From contig JAYRZB010000001.1 in NCBI GenBank assembly GCA_041916675.1, positions 1 to 64,000 of the forward strand: 64,000 nucleotides of DNA. The letters are read 5' to 3'. Within the stretch, counting starts at the first letter, position 1. Every line of letters begins with the position of its first letter. The stretch comes from JAYRZB01 sp041916675. Its GTDB lineage: Bacteria > Pseudomonadota > Alphaproteobacteria > Rhizobiales > Devosiaceae. A program made the position numbers and the translations under genes. The notes beneath the pieces are model-generated. The model saw nothing but the letters and a program-made list of their open reading frames with translations. It ran no database searches and had not been told where the DNA came from. This document shows, piece after piece, positions 51,388-58,915 of the stretch.

Positions 51388-52878
51388 ATGAGCTTTTGCA
51401 ATGACACTTTGCTGCTGACTCCGGCGGAGATGAGCCGAGCCGATCGATTGGCCATCGACGAGGGTGTGCCTTCGCTGACATTGATGGAAAATGCGGGCAG
51501 GGCCGTGGTTGAAGCCATTTGCCAGCGCTACAGACCATGCCCTACGGTGATTCTGTGCGGCCCGGGCAACAATGGTGGCGATGGATTTGTTGTCGGACGT
51601 ATCCTCGCCGCAAGCGGCTGGCCCGTGCGGGTGGCGCTCTTTGGCGAAATGGAACGCTTGAAGGGCGACGTGGCCATCAATGCGGGCCTTTATGCGGGCG
51701 AAATTCTATCTGCTACCGCAAGCTCCCTATTGGACGCGGGGCTGATTGTTGATGCGTTGCTTGGCGCGGGGCTGGACCGAAATGTCGAAGGGGTTCTGGC
51801 GGACCTGATTTTGGCCGTGAACGCTAGTGACGCCCCGGTTGTGGCCATAGATGTGCCAAGCGGCTTGGACGGAGCGTCGGGTCAGATGCGCGGCGCGGCA
51901 GTTGATGCCGAGTTGACGGTGACCTTCTTTCGAAAGAAGCCAGGTCACCTGCTGATGCCGGGGCGGGATCTTTGTGGAGAGCTGGTCGTCGCCGACATTG
52001 GCATTTCGTCTAGTGTGCTCGACGGGATTGCGCCGCTGGCGGCTGAGAACCTGCCGTCAAACTGGCGGGTACCAGTCGCTGTTTCAGATGGGCACAAATT
52101 TGATCGCGGTCACTGCCTGGTCGTTTCCGGCGGGCCGCTGCAGACCGGTGCGGCTCGATTGAGCGCCCTGGCTGCCTTGCGCACCGGGGCTGGGCTGGTG
52201 ACATTGGCCGGCCCCAGGGAGGCACTGCTGATTCACGCCGCGCATGTCACTTCCATCATGCTGCGTGAGGCAGATGGTGCGGACGCGCTGGCGGAGCTAT
52301 TGGCAGACCCGCGATTCAAGTCGGTCGTCATCGGCCCGGCGGCAGGCGTTGGTCAGGATACCCGAGATAAGGTTCTGGCCGCCTTGCGATCCAGTGCTGG
52401 CGTTGTACTCGATGCAGATGCCCTGAGCAGCTTTTCAGCCAACCCTCGCGACATGTTTGGAGCGATAAAGGCAGCGACAGGGGGCGTGGTTCTCACGCCG
52501 CATACGGGAGAGTTTTCGCGTCTGTTTGGCGAGCCGCCTGGCGGCAAACTGGAAAAGGCCCGCCTGGCAGCCAAGCTTTCGGGTGCCGTTGTCATCCTGA
52601 AGGGCCGAGACACGGTCATCGCAGCGCCTGACGGGCGAGCAATGATCAATGCCAATGCGCCGCCGAACCTTGCCACAGCGGGGTCCGGGGATGTTCTGGC
52701 CGGGATTTGTGCCGGGCTTCTATCTCAGGGGATGGAGGAGTTCGATGCCGCCTCTGCGGCTGTCTGGATGCATGGAGATGCGGCTAGCAGGTTCGGCAAG
52801 TCCGGGTTGATTGCCGAAGACATCCCGGCATTGCTGCCGTCGGTGCTGTCCGGTCTGGAAGAAACCGAACGATCTTGA
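51388..52878 (+). CDS. nnr: Bifunctional NAD(P)H-hydrate epimerase/dehydratase
   Basis: Repairs hydrated NAD(P)H. The N-terminal YjeF_N epimerase domain (about 1-210; CGPGNNGGDGFVVGR, IDVPSGLDG) is fused to the ADP-dependent dehydratase (about 220-490; LTPHTGEFSRLFG, NLATAGSGDVLAG). Start at ATG 51388, since GGGA lies 9 nt upstream; ATG 51373 is possible and adds five residues. About 496 aa, the usual fused length. Neighbourhood with glnBA and tig recurs in alphaproteobacteria. Confidence 0.93.
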   Translation: MSFCNDTLLLTPAEMSRADRLAIDEGVPSLTLMENAGRAVVEAICQRYRPCPTVILCGPGNNGGDGFVVGRILAASGWPVRVALFGEMERLKGDVAINAGLYAGEILSATASSLLDAGLIVDALLGAGLDRNVEGVLADLILAVNASDAPVVAIDVPSGLDGASGQMRGAAVDAELTVTFFRKKPGHLLMPGRDLCGELVVADIGISSSVLDGIAPLAAENLPSNWRVPVAVSDGHKFDRGHCLVVSGGPLQTGAARLSALAALRTGAGLVTLAGPREALLIHAAHVTSIMLREADGADALAELLADPRFKSVVIGPAAGVGQDTRDKVLAALRSSAGVVLDADALSSFSANPRDMFGAIKAATGGVVLTPHTGEFSRLFGEPPGGKLEKARLAAKLSGAVVILKGRDTVIAAPDGRAMINANAPPNLATAGSGDVLAGICAGLLSQGMEEFDAASAAVWMHGDAASRFGKSGLIAEDIPALLPSVLSGLEETERS

Positions 52879-52935
52879 AATTCGCCTTTCGAATAAGACA
52901 TTAGATAGGCGTAATATTCAGGCAGGAGAAAAGCG

Positions 52936-53373
52936 ATGACCTCAGAGGCAAAACACATCGTTTGTCCCCAGTGTGGCGGTGTCAATCGCGTGCCGGACAG
53001 CAAGAATGCTGCTGATGCCAAATGCGGTAAGTGCGGTGCGGCAGTGTTTTCCAGACGCGCGACGCCGGTGAGCGCTGCTTTGTTCGAAAAACACATTCAG
53101 CGCAACGATATCCCTGTCGTTGTCGATTTCTGGGCCGAGTGGTGTGGGCCCTGCAAAGCCATGGCCCCTGCCTACGAGCAGGTGGCGGGGCAGATGGAGC
53201 CAAACTATCGCTTCCTCAAGGTCGACACTGAAGCCAACCCCGAGCTATCCAGCCGTTTCAGGATTCAGGCCATTCCAACCCTGATGCTGTTCAAGAATGG
53301 CAAGGTGGTCGCACAGCGCGCGGGGGCCAGCGGTGGGGCGGCATTAAAGGCCTGGATTGAAGCGAATAGTTAG
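52936..53373 (+). CDS. trxC: Thioredoxin 2 (zinc-containing)
   Basis: A cytoplasmic disulfide reductase of 145 aa. The N-terminal zinc finger has CPQCGG and CGKCG, and the thioredoxin domain has WAEWCGPCK (active CGPC) and the cis-Pro in QAIPTLMLF. TrxC proteins are usually induced under oxidative stress. It converges with the NTF2-like gene, overlapping by 4 bp. Confidence 0.94.
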   Translation: MTSEAKHIVCPQCGGVNRVPDSKNAADAKCGKCGAAVFSRRATPVSAALFEKHIQRNDIPVVVDFWAEWCGPCKAMAPAYEQVAGQMEPNYRFLKVDTEANPELSSRFRIQAIPTLMLFKNGKVVAQRAGASGGAALKAWIEANS

Positions 53374-53843
53374 GTGCGAGGCTGCATCTGCCCGCGGATG
53401 TAAACACTGACGATCGAGCTTTCGTCGGGCCAGTGTTCAGGGGCAACCGACGTCATGTGCGCCTGGATACATTTCCAGGCCCCATTCTCGTAGAGGTAGG
53501 TGTCGGTATAGTTGGTCATGCCGGTGGTTTCGATACCATCCCGGCGCTCAGTGTGTTTGTTGGTGGCGCGAACCAGGGCGACGTTTCCGAAGACCGAGAT
53601 GAGCTCGTCGCGGGTATCCCAATAAATAACCACATCTGGATCAAAGAGGTTGGCCCAGCGCTTGAGATAGCTGGCGCGGTCAATGCGCTTGCCGCTGCTC
53701 GACAGGCAGATGAAATCCTTGTGCAGCAGATCATCGTGGGAGGGGACGTCGTTGGTGACGTAGTTGTGGATGAACCGGGCATTGAGTGCGCGCAAATCCG
53801 CGAGCGCCTGGGGCGACTGCGTGTAGGCGAGGGGGGTGTCCAT
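53370..53843 (-). CDS. NTF2-like/SnoaL-fold protein
   Basis: A 157-aa cone-shaped fold of the nuclear-transport-factor-2 superfamily (DUF4440-like): LRALNARFIHNYVTNDVPSHDDLLHKDFICLSS in N-terminal blocks and ENGAWKCIQAHMTSVAP near the end. The function is not predictable; the fold hosts small isomerases or ligand-binding proteins. It sits 18 nt downstream of the XRE regulator and is likely co-transcribed with it. Confidence 0.8.
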   Translation of the reverse strand: MDTPLAYTQSPQALADLRALNARFIHNYVTNDVPSHDDLLHKDFICLSSSGKRIDRASYLKRWANLFDPDVVIYWDTRDELISVFGNVALVRATNKHTERRDGIETTGMTNYTDTYLYENGAWKCIQAHMTSVAPEHWPDESSIVSVYIRGQMQPRT

Positions 53844-53861
53844 TATTGTTTTCCGAAATGA

Positions 53862-54686
53862 TTATTTCGCAAGATCGCGGGCGATGGCTGCTGTGACGTC
53901 GTCCGCCGGATAGAAACACTCGAGCTTGAGCTGCTGGAGCGCAGCATCGGCCGGCATGGCAAAGGTGGTGAAGGTCGAAAAGAAGCTGACTTTGTAGTCA
54001 TCCTTTTCGAGCTGCATGGTCATGACGGGCGATGCGGCGTTGGCCGAGCGCGGGGGCTTTGCAAACGCAGACATGCCCGGATAGTCCATGACGTCCTTGA
54101 GCAACTGCGCGGCGACGCGGCTGCCCTGCGCAACTTCGCGATGCAGAATCTGGAGCATCTCGCCGGCAAAGGCCGTCCAATTGACCATGTATTTGCGCAG
54201 GGCGCCCGGGTGAAACACGGTGTGCATGGCGTTGTCAGCAATGTTTGCACCCACATCATAACCAGCGTGGAAAGGTGCAAACATCCGGCGCGTCGCTTCG
54301 TTGCGAATCCTGATGTCCCAATGCCCATCGATGACAATGGCGGGGTAGGGTTCCTGCTGGACCAGAATGAAGTCGAGGGCCTGCCGGACGTGCGGCATGG
54401 TTTCGGTTGCCGGCTGCCTGTCGCCGTACGGTGGGACAAATCCGGCGGATACGTGCAGCGCGTTGCGCTCCTCAAGCGGAAGGTCCAGCGCGATGCCCAG
54501 CAGTTGCACCATGCCGCGGCTCGGGCGGGAGCGGCCTGATTCAAGAAAGCTCAGATGGCGGCCGGACACATTGGCGGCAGCGGCCAGTTCGAGCTGGCTA
54601 AAGCGACGCTGCTGGCGCCAGTGGCGCAGAAGCTGGCTGAACCCGGTGTCAGTTGAATGACGTGTCTGTGTATTGATGCTGTCCAT
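53862..54686 (-). CDS. XRE-family regulator with MmyB-like ligand-binding domain
   Basis: A 274-aa protein: HTH at about residues 15-70 (RHWRQQRRFSQLELAAAANVSGRHLSFLES) and a PAS-like MmyB domain (about 100-265; YPAIVIDGHWDIRIRN, FHPGALRKYMVNW). MmyB-type domains bind fatty-acid-like ligands in known cases. ATG 54686 lies only about 2 nt after the predicted transcript start, so the mRNA is probably leaderless. It is downstream of a P450 gene that may be its target or partner. Confidence 0.88.
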   Translation of the reverse strand: MDSINTQTRHSTDTGFSQLLRHWRQQRRFSQLELAAAANVSGRHLSFLESGRSRPSRGMVQLLGIALDLPLEERNALHVSAGFVPPYGDRQPATETMPHVRQALDFILVQQEPYPAIVIDGHWDIRIRNEATRRMFAPFHAGYDVGANIADNAMHTVFHPGALRKYMVNWTAFAGEMLQILHREVAQGSRVAAQLLKDVMDYPGMSAFAKPPRSANAASPVMTMQLEKDDYKVSFFSTFTTFAMPADAALQQLKLECFYPADDVTAAIARDLAK

Positions 54687-54694
54687 GGGGCGTA

Positions 54695-54737
54695 AGTATA
54701 GGCCCGCCGGAACGGCGCGCAATTACCTCACAGGTAA
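54695..54737 (-). promoter_or_regulatory. Promoter and palindromic operator of the XRE-MmyB gene
   Basis: TTACCT-CAC-AGGTAA (54723-54737) is a perfect 6-3-6 dyad. On the minus strand TTGCGC (54717-54722) and TATACT (54695-54700) are 16 bp apart. The dyad abuts the -35, a normal place for autoregulation. It lies inside the 73-bp gap after the P450 gene. Confidence 0.55.
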
Positions 54738-54759
54738 GCAACCTCGCAGCGGTGTTGCC

Positions 54760-55986
54760 CTACCAACTGACCACGAGCTTTTCGAGCCCGTGGAAATGAA
54801 AGACATCATTGTAGCGTGGCCGCTCGGCAATTCTGAGATTGGGTAGGCGTTCAAACAATGTGGCCATGGCGACCTGAAGCTCGATGCGGGCGAGTGGAGC
54901 GCCAATGCAGAAGTGGATCCCGGCGCCGAACGAGACATTCATGCCGTCGGTGCGGAACGGGTCGAACGTGTTGGCGTTCGCAAAACGTGCAGGATCGCGA
55001 TTAGCCGATGCCAGCAGCAGGCCGACGGTCTCGCCTTTCCTGAGTTCTATTCCGGCGTATTCCGTATCTGCCAGTGCGTAGCGGGTGAACATGTGGAGAG
55101 GGGCATCGTAGCGCAGGCACTCTTCGACCGTTGCCTCTGTCTGGTGATCATCGACAAACAGGGTTTTTGGGTCGAGGCCCGATTCAAGGATCGTCTTGAT
55201 GCCATTCCCGGTGGTGTGGACCGTGGCCTCGTGGCCGGCGTTGAGAAGGAGAATCGTCGTCGACATAATTTCGTCGTCGCTGAGTTTTTGCCCGTCGACC
55301 TCTGAAGTGATCATATGGGTGAGCAGGTCTTCCCGTGGGTTTCTGCGGCGCTCGGCAATGATCGTGGACAGATAGTCCATGAAGTCCGAAGAGGCCTTGT
55401 TGGCATCATACTCGGTCGCCTCGGAAACGCCGAACATGTACATCGCAACCATGCGGTTGGACCAGTTGAGCAACTGTGGCGCCATCTCTGCGGGGATGCC
55501 AATCATTTCCGCAATCACAATCACCGGAATAGGGGCGGCGTAAGCCTTCAGCAGGTCAATCGATCCTTCTGACACGAACCCGTCGATCAGATCGTTAGCA
55601 AGCGCCTTGATGCGCGGGCGCAACTGTTCGACGTGGCGCGAGACAAAGGCACGGTTGACCAGGAGGCGCAACCTGGTATGGGCGGGCGGCTCCAGGGCGA
55701 GTAGCGAGTAGGCTTCCGTCTTGTCGAACGCTTTCAGGTGCGGCTTGGGTTGTGGCCAACCAAGTTCCTCGCGCGAGGCAACATGGAGTATCTGCCGTCC
55801 GAAACGCTTGTCGCGGAGCAAGGCGTTTACGTCCCTGAAGCTGCCAAAGCACCAATGGCCGTAATCGTCCCAGACAAAGCTGGGGCGCTCTGCGTGCCGC
55901 TTCGCGTAAAAGGCGTAGGGATCCTGAAAGAATACCGGATCGCGCGGATTGGCGCTGGCGTGCGGGGCAGTGAGGGACGTGATCAT
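54760..55986 (-). CDS. Cytochrome P450
   Basis: A haem monooxygenase of 408 aa, soluble bacterial class I type. I-helix LNAGHEATVHT, the ExxR motif in EECLRYD, and the haem-binding loop SFGAGIHFCIGAPLARIELQ with the cysteine ligand near residue 352. Start at 55986; an upstream frame to 56058 has no homology. No ferredoxin or reductase gene lies nearby, so electron donors must come from elsewhere. Substrate unknown. Confidence 0.92.
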   Translation of the reverse strand: MITSLTAPHASANPRDPVFFQDPYAFYAKRHAERPSFVWDDYGHWCFGSFRDVNALLRDKRFGRQILHVASREELGWPQPKPHLKAFDKTEAYSLLALEPPAHTRLRLLVNRAFVSRHVEQLRPRIKALANDLIDGFVSEGSIDLLKAYAAPIPVIVIAEMIGIPAEMAPQLLNWSNRMVAMYMFGVSEATEYDANKASSDFMDYLSTIIAERRRNPREDLLTHMITSEVDGQKLSDDEIMSTTILLLNAGHEATVHTTGNGIKTILESGLDPKTLFVDDHQTEATVEECLRYDAPLHMFTRYALADTEYAGIELRKGETVGLLLASANRDPARFANANTFDPFRTDGMNVSFGAGIHFCIGAPLARIELQVAMATLFERLPNLRIAERPRYNDVFHFHGLEKLVVSW

Positions 55987-56128
55987 GGAAGCCGGGAGGT
56001 GAAAAGGGTGGCCATACCTTACGTGGCCACCACGACAAAGCAATCGTGACCGGTGCAACAGGTGAGCCGGACTTGAAGTCGCCGCAGAAATTGATAGGCA
56101 GAGCGGGAAGATTTCTGGAGCGAATGCC

Positions 56129-56359
56129 GTGAGCGATATCAGCCTGAACCAAGCGATTGAGAATATCTACGCCTCGATCAAGAACAACAATGAAGAGCTT
56201 GACGCTCATATCGCGGCGCTGAAGGCTGCGCTCGCCCGCGAAGGCACCAAGGAAGCCGTGTTCGAGAACGCAAAGCTGGCTCAAAGCAACCGGCAGGGCC
56301 GCAAGCTGATGCAGGCCTATTTCAAGAAGCGGGGCGTCGCAGTCAGCTTTACGAACTAG
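56129..56359 (+). CDS. Conserved small helical protein
   Basis: A 76-aa acidic-basic helical protein: ISLNQAIENIYASIKNNNEELDAHIAAL, then EAVFENAKLAQSNRQGRKLMQAYFKKRGV. No cysteines, signal peptide or membrane segment. I do not recognise a named family. It is divergent from the P450 gene and precedes clpP on the same strand by 164 bp. Coding is supported by the even helical pattern and codon use. Confidence 0.6.
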   Translation: MSDISLNQAIENIYASIKNNNEELDAHIAALKAALAREGTKEAVFENAKLAQSNRQGRKLMQAYFKKRGVAVSFTN

Positions 56360-56523
56360 GTTCCGATGATCGGTTAACCTTCTGCAACGCACCTTGTGGC
56401 CTGCCCAAGGCCGCTATTGAACCGCGCCCAAGTGTTGCCTATGTCTGCCTTTACCGCCCGTTAAGGCGATATCGTCTGCAATCGGCCCTCCGCGCCCGAT
56501 TCGTTTCCAATAAGAGGCATGAT

Positions 56524-57150
56524 ATGAAAGACCCGTTCGACATCTATATGAACACACTCGTGCCTATGGTGGTTGAGCAGACCAACCGCGGCGAGCGTGC
56601 CTATGACATTTACTCGCGGCTGCTCAAAGAGCGCATCATTTTTGTCACCGGCATGGTTGAAGACAACATGGCATCGCTTGTTGTCGCGCAGTTGCTGTTC
56701 CTTGAATCGGAGAATCCGAAGAAGGAAATCTCGATGTATATCAACTCGCCGGGTGGTGTGGTAACCTCCGGCCTGGCAATGTACGACACCATGCAGTTCA
56801 TTCGCCCGGCTGTGGCCACGCTCTGCATCGGGCAAGCGATGTCAGCCGGATCGCTGCTGCTTGCCGCCGGCGAAAAGGGGATGCGCGCGTCGCTGCCGAA
56901 CTCGTCGATCATGGTGCATCAGCCATCGGGTGGCTATCAGGGCCAGGCCACGGACATTCTGATCCATGCCCGCCACACGGAGAACCTCAAGCGCCGCCTG
57001 AATGAGATTTACGTCAAGCACACTGGCCAGGACTACGCCACGATCGAGAATGCTCTTGAGCGTGACAACTTCATGTCGGTCGAGCAGGCCAAGGATTTCG
57101 GGTTGATCGACAGCATCTTCGAGAAGCGTGTCGTTCCGGAAGGCGCATAA
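56524..57150 (+). CDS. clpP: ATP-dependent Clp protease proteolytic subunit
   Basis: Serine protease barrel that degrades substrates fed by ClpX or ClpA. 208 aa with the catalytic triad in GQAMSAGSLLL (Ser), IMVHQPSGG (His) and ERDNFMS (Asp). AAGAGG lies before ATG. It precedes clpX and lon in the conserved order clpP-clpX-lon-hup. Essential for cell-cycle proteolysis in many alphaproteobacteria. Confidence 0.97.
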   Translation: MKDPFDIYMNTLVPMVVEQTNRGERAYDIYSRLLKERIIFVTGMVEDNMASLVVAQLLFLESENPKKEISMYINSPGGVVTSGLAMYDTMQFIRPAVATLCIGQAMSAGSLLLAAGEKGMRASLPNSSIMVHQPSGGYQGQATDILIHARHTENLKRRLNEIYVKHTGQDYATIENALERDNFMSVEQAKDFGLIDSIFEKRVVPEGA

Positions 57151-57319
57151 GGGTTGGCCGTTAACGCCAATTCCGAAGAGCACGGGACTGTGACAGTCCG
57201 GTAATTGCATGGGGCCGGATCGATCGCTAAGGTCGGTTCGGCTTACATTTTGTTTAAGTGTCATGCGCTAGCGTGAAATCTGGCGCGTATTTGGGAGCTC
57301 AGCTCCCGGGAGTGACAGG

Positions 57320-58597
57320 ATGTCCAAGGACAATTCCACCAGCGAGTCTTCGAAGAACACGCTCTACTGTTCTTTCTGCGGCAAGTCGCAGCATGAAGTT
57401 CGCAAACTGATTGCCGGCCCGACCGTGTTCATCTGTGATGAATGCGTCGAGCTTTGCATGGACATCATCCGCGAGGAAAACAAGACCTCGATGGTCAAGT
57501 CGAGCGACGGCGTTCCGACGCCGGCCGAGATCTGCAAGGTCCTCGATGACTATGTGATCGGCCAGTTCCGGGCCAAGCGCGTGCTCGCCGTGGCCGTGCA
57601 CAACCATTACAAGCGCTTGCATCACGCCACCAAGCAGCAGGATGTGGAACTTTCCAAGTCCAATATCCTGCTCGTCGGGCCGACCGGCTCGGGCAAGACA
57701 CTGCTGGCGCAGACCCTGGCGCGCATTCTCGATGTGCCGTTTACGATGGCCGATGCGACAACGCTCACGGAAGCCGGGTATGTCGGCGAGGATGTCGAGA
57801 ACATCATTCTCAAGCTGCTCCAGGCCGCCGACTATAATGTGGAGAAGGCGCAGCGCGGCATCGTCTACATCGATGAAGTCGACAAGATTTCCCGCAAATC
57901 GGACAATCCATCCATCACCCGTGACGTTTCGGGCGAAGGGGTGCAGCAGGCCCTGCTCAAGATCATGGAAGGTACCGTTGCCTCCGTGCCGCCGCAGGGC
58001 GGGCGCAAGCATCCGCAGCAGGAATTCCTGCAGGTCGACACGACCAACATTCTGTTCATCTGCGGCGGCGCCTTTGCCGGGCTGGAGCGGATTATCGCCG
58101 CGCGCGGTGAAGGGTCGGGTATCGGGTTCGGTGCAGTGGTCAAGGACCCGCAGGATCGCCGGGTTGGCGACGTGCTCAAGGACGTTGCACCTGAAGACCT
58201 GGTGCGTTTCGGATTGATCCCCGAGTTCATTGGACGTTTGCCCGTTATTGCAACGCTTGAAGATCTCGACGAAGCCGCTTTGGTCGAGATTCTGACGGCA
58301 CCCAAGAACGCGCTTGTGCGCCAGTACCAGCGCCTGTTCTCCATGGAGGAAGTGGAACTCACCTTCCACGAAGACGCGCTCAAGGCGATTGCCAAGCATG
58401 CGATCACCCGCAAGACCGGTGCTCGCGGGCTGCGGTCAATCATGGAAGGTATCCTGCTCGATACGATGTATGACCTGCCGTCGCTGGAAGGCGTTGAAGA
58501 GGTTGTGATTAGCGCCGAGGTTGTTGAGGGCAAGGATGTCCGGCCGCTCTACATCTACTCGGATCGTAAGAAGGAAGAGCTCTCCACCAGCGCCTGA
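57320..58597 (+). CDS. clpX: Clp protease ATPase subunit ClpX
   Basis: AAA+ unfoldase that recognises substrates and feeds ClpP. 425 aa with an N-terminal C4 zinc finger (CSFCGKSQ...CDECVELC), Walker A GPTGSGKT, pore loop GYVG, Walker B VYIDEVDKI and the ClpP-binding LIPEFIGRLP region. A GGGAGCT-C-AGCTCCC dyad just before the start (57293-57307) could tune translation. It lies 169 bp after clpP. Confidence 0.97.
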   Translation: MSKDNSTSESSKNTLYCSFCGKSQHEVRKLIAGPTVFICDECVELCMDIIREENKTSMVKSSDGVPTPAEICKVLDDYVIGQFRAKRVLAVAVHNHYKRLHHATKQQDVELSKSNILLVGPTGSGKTLLAQTLARILDVPFTMADATTLTEAGYVGEDVENIILKLLQAADYNVEKAQRGIVYIDEVDKISRKSDNPSITRDVSGEGVQQALLKIMEGTVASVPPQGGRKHPQQEFLQVDTTNILFICGGAFAGLERIIAARGEGSGIGFGAVVKDPQDRRVGDVLKDVAPEDLVRFGLIPEFIGRLPVIATLEDLDEAALVEILTAPKNALVRQYQRLFSMEEVELTFHEDALKAIAKHAITRKTGARGLRSIMEGILLDTMYDLPSLEGVEEVVISAEVVEGKDVRPLYIYSDRKKEELSTSA

Positions 58598-58620
58598 TCG
58601 GTCTGATCAAGATCAAATTG

Positions 58621-58660
58621 CAGAGGCCGGGAAGCGATAGCTTTCCGGCCTCTGCATTTG
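58621..58660 (+). terminator. Terminator of clpX
   Basis: CAGAGGCCGG (58621-58630) pairs with CCGGCCTCTG (58645-58654), with an inner AAGC/GCTT extension. Only a short T-rich stretch follows. The rest of the 318-bp gap to lon must contain the lon promoter, which I could not assign. Confidence 0.65.
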
Positions 58661-58915
58661 CCGGGCGCGGTAACCAAACCCGGTGAAACAGTGGTGCGAA
58701 ACCGGGTGATCCTGATCGACTGACAAGCCGTAAACCCTGCATATGCAAGGGCTGCGACTTCAGAAGTGAAAATGGCAGAGGTTGACTTGTTTTGAGAACG
58801 GGCCACCCTACTTATTGAAGCAGAATCATGAAGGCGGCTCATGGGAGAGCCTTGGTGATTGCTACGGGCGCGTCCGAAACTCCTCCCCCAAAGCGCGCCC
58901 TGGAAAGGATAAAAA

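Noticed and set aside
58780..58817. RpoH-type promoter of lon (CTTG and CTTATT)
   Set aside because: The elements are 21 bp apart, too far for a heat-shock promoter.
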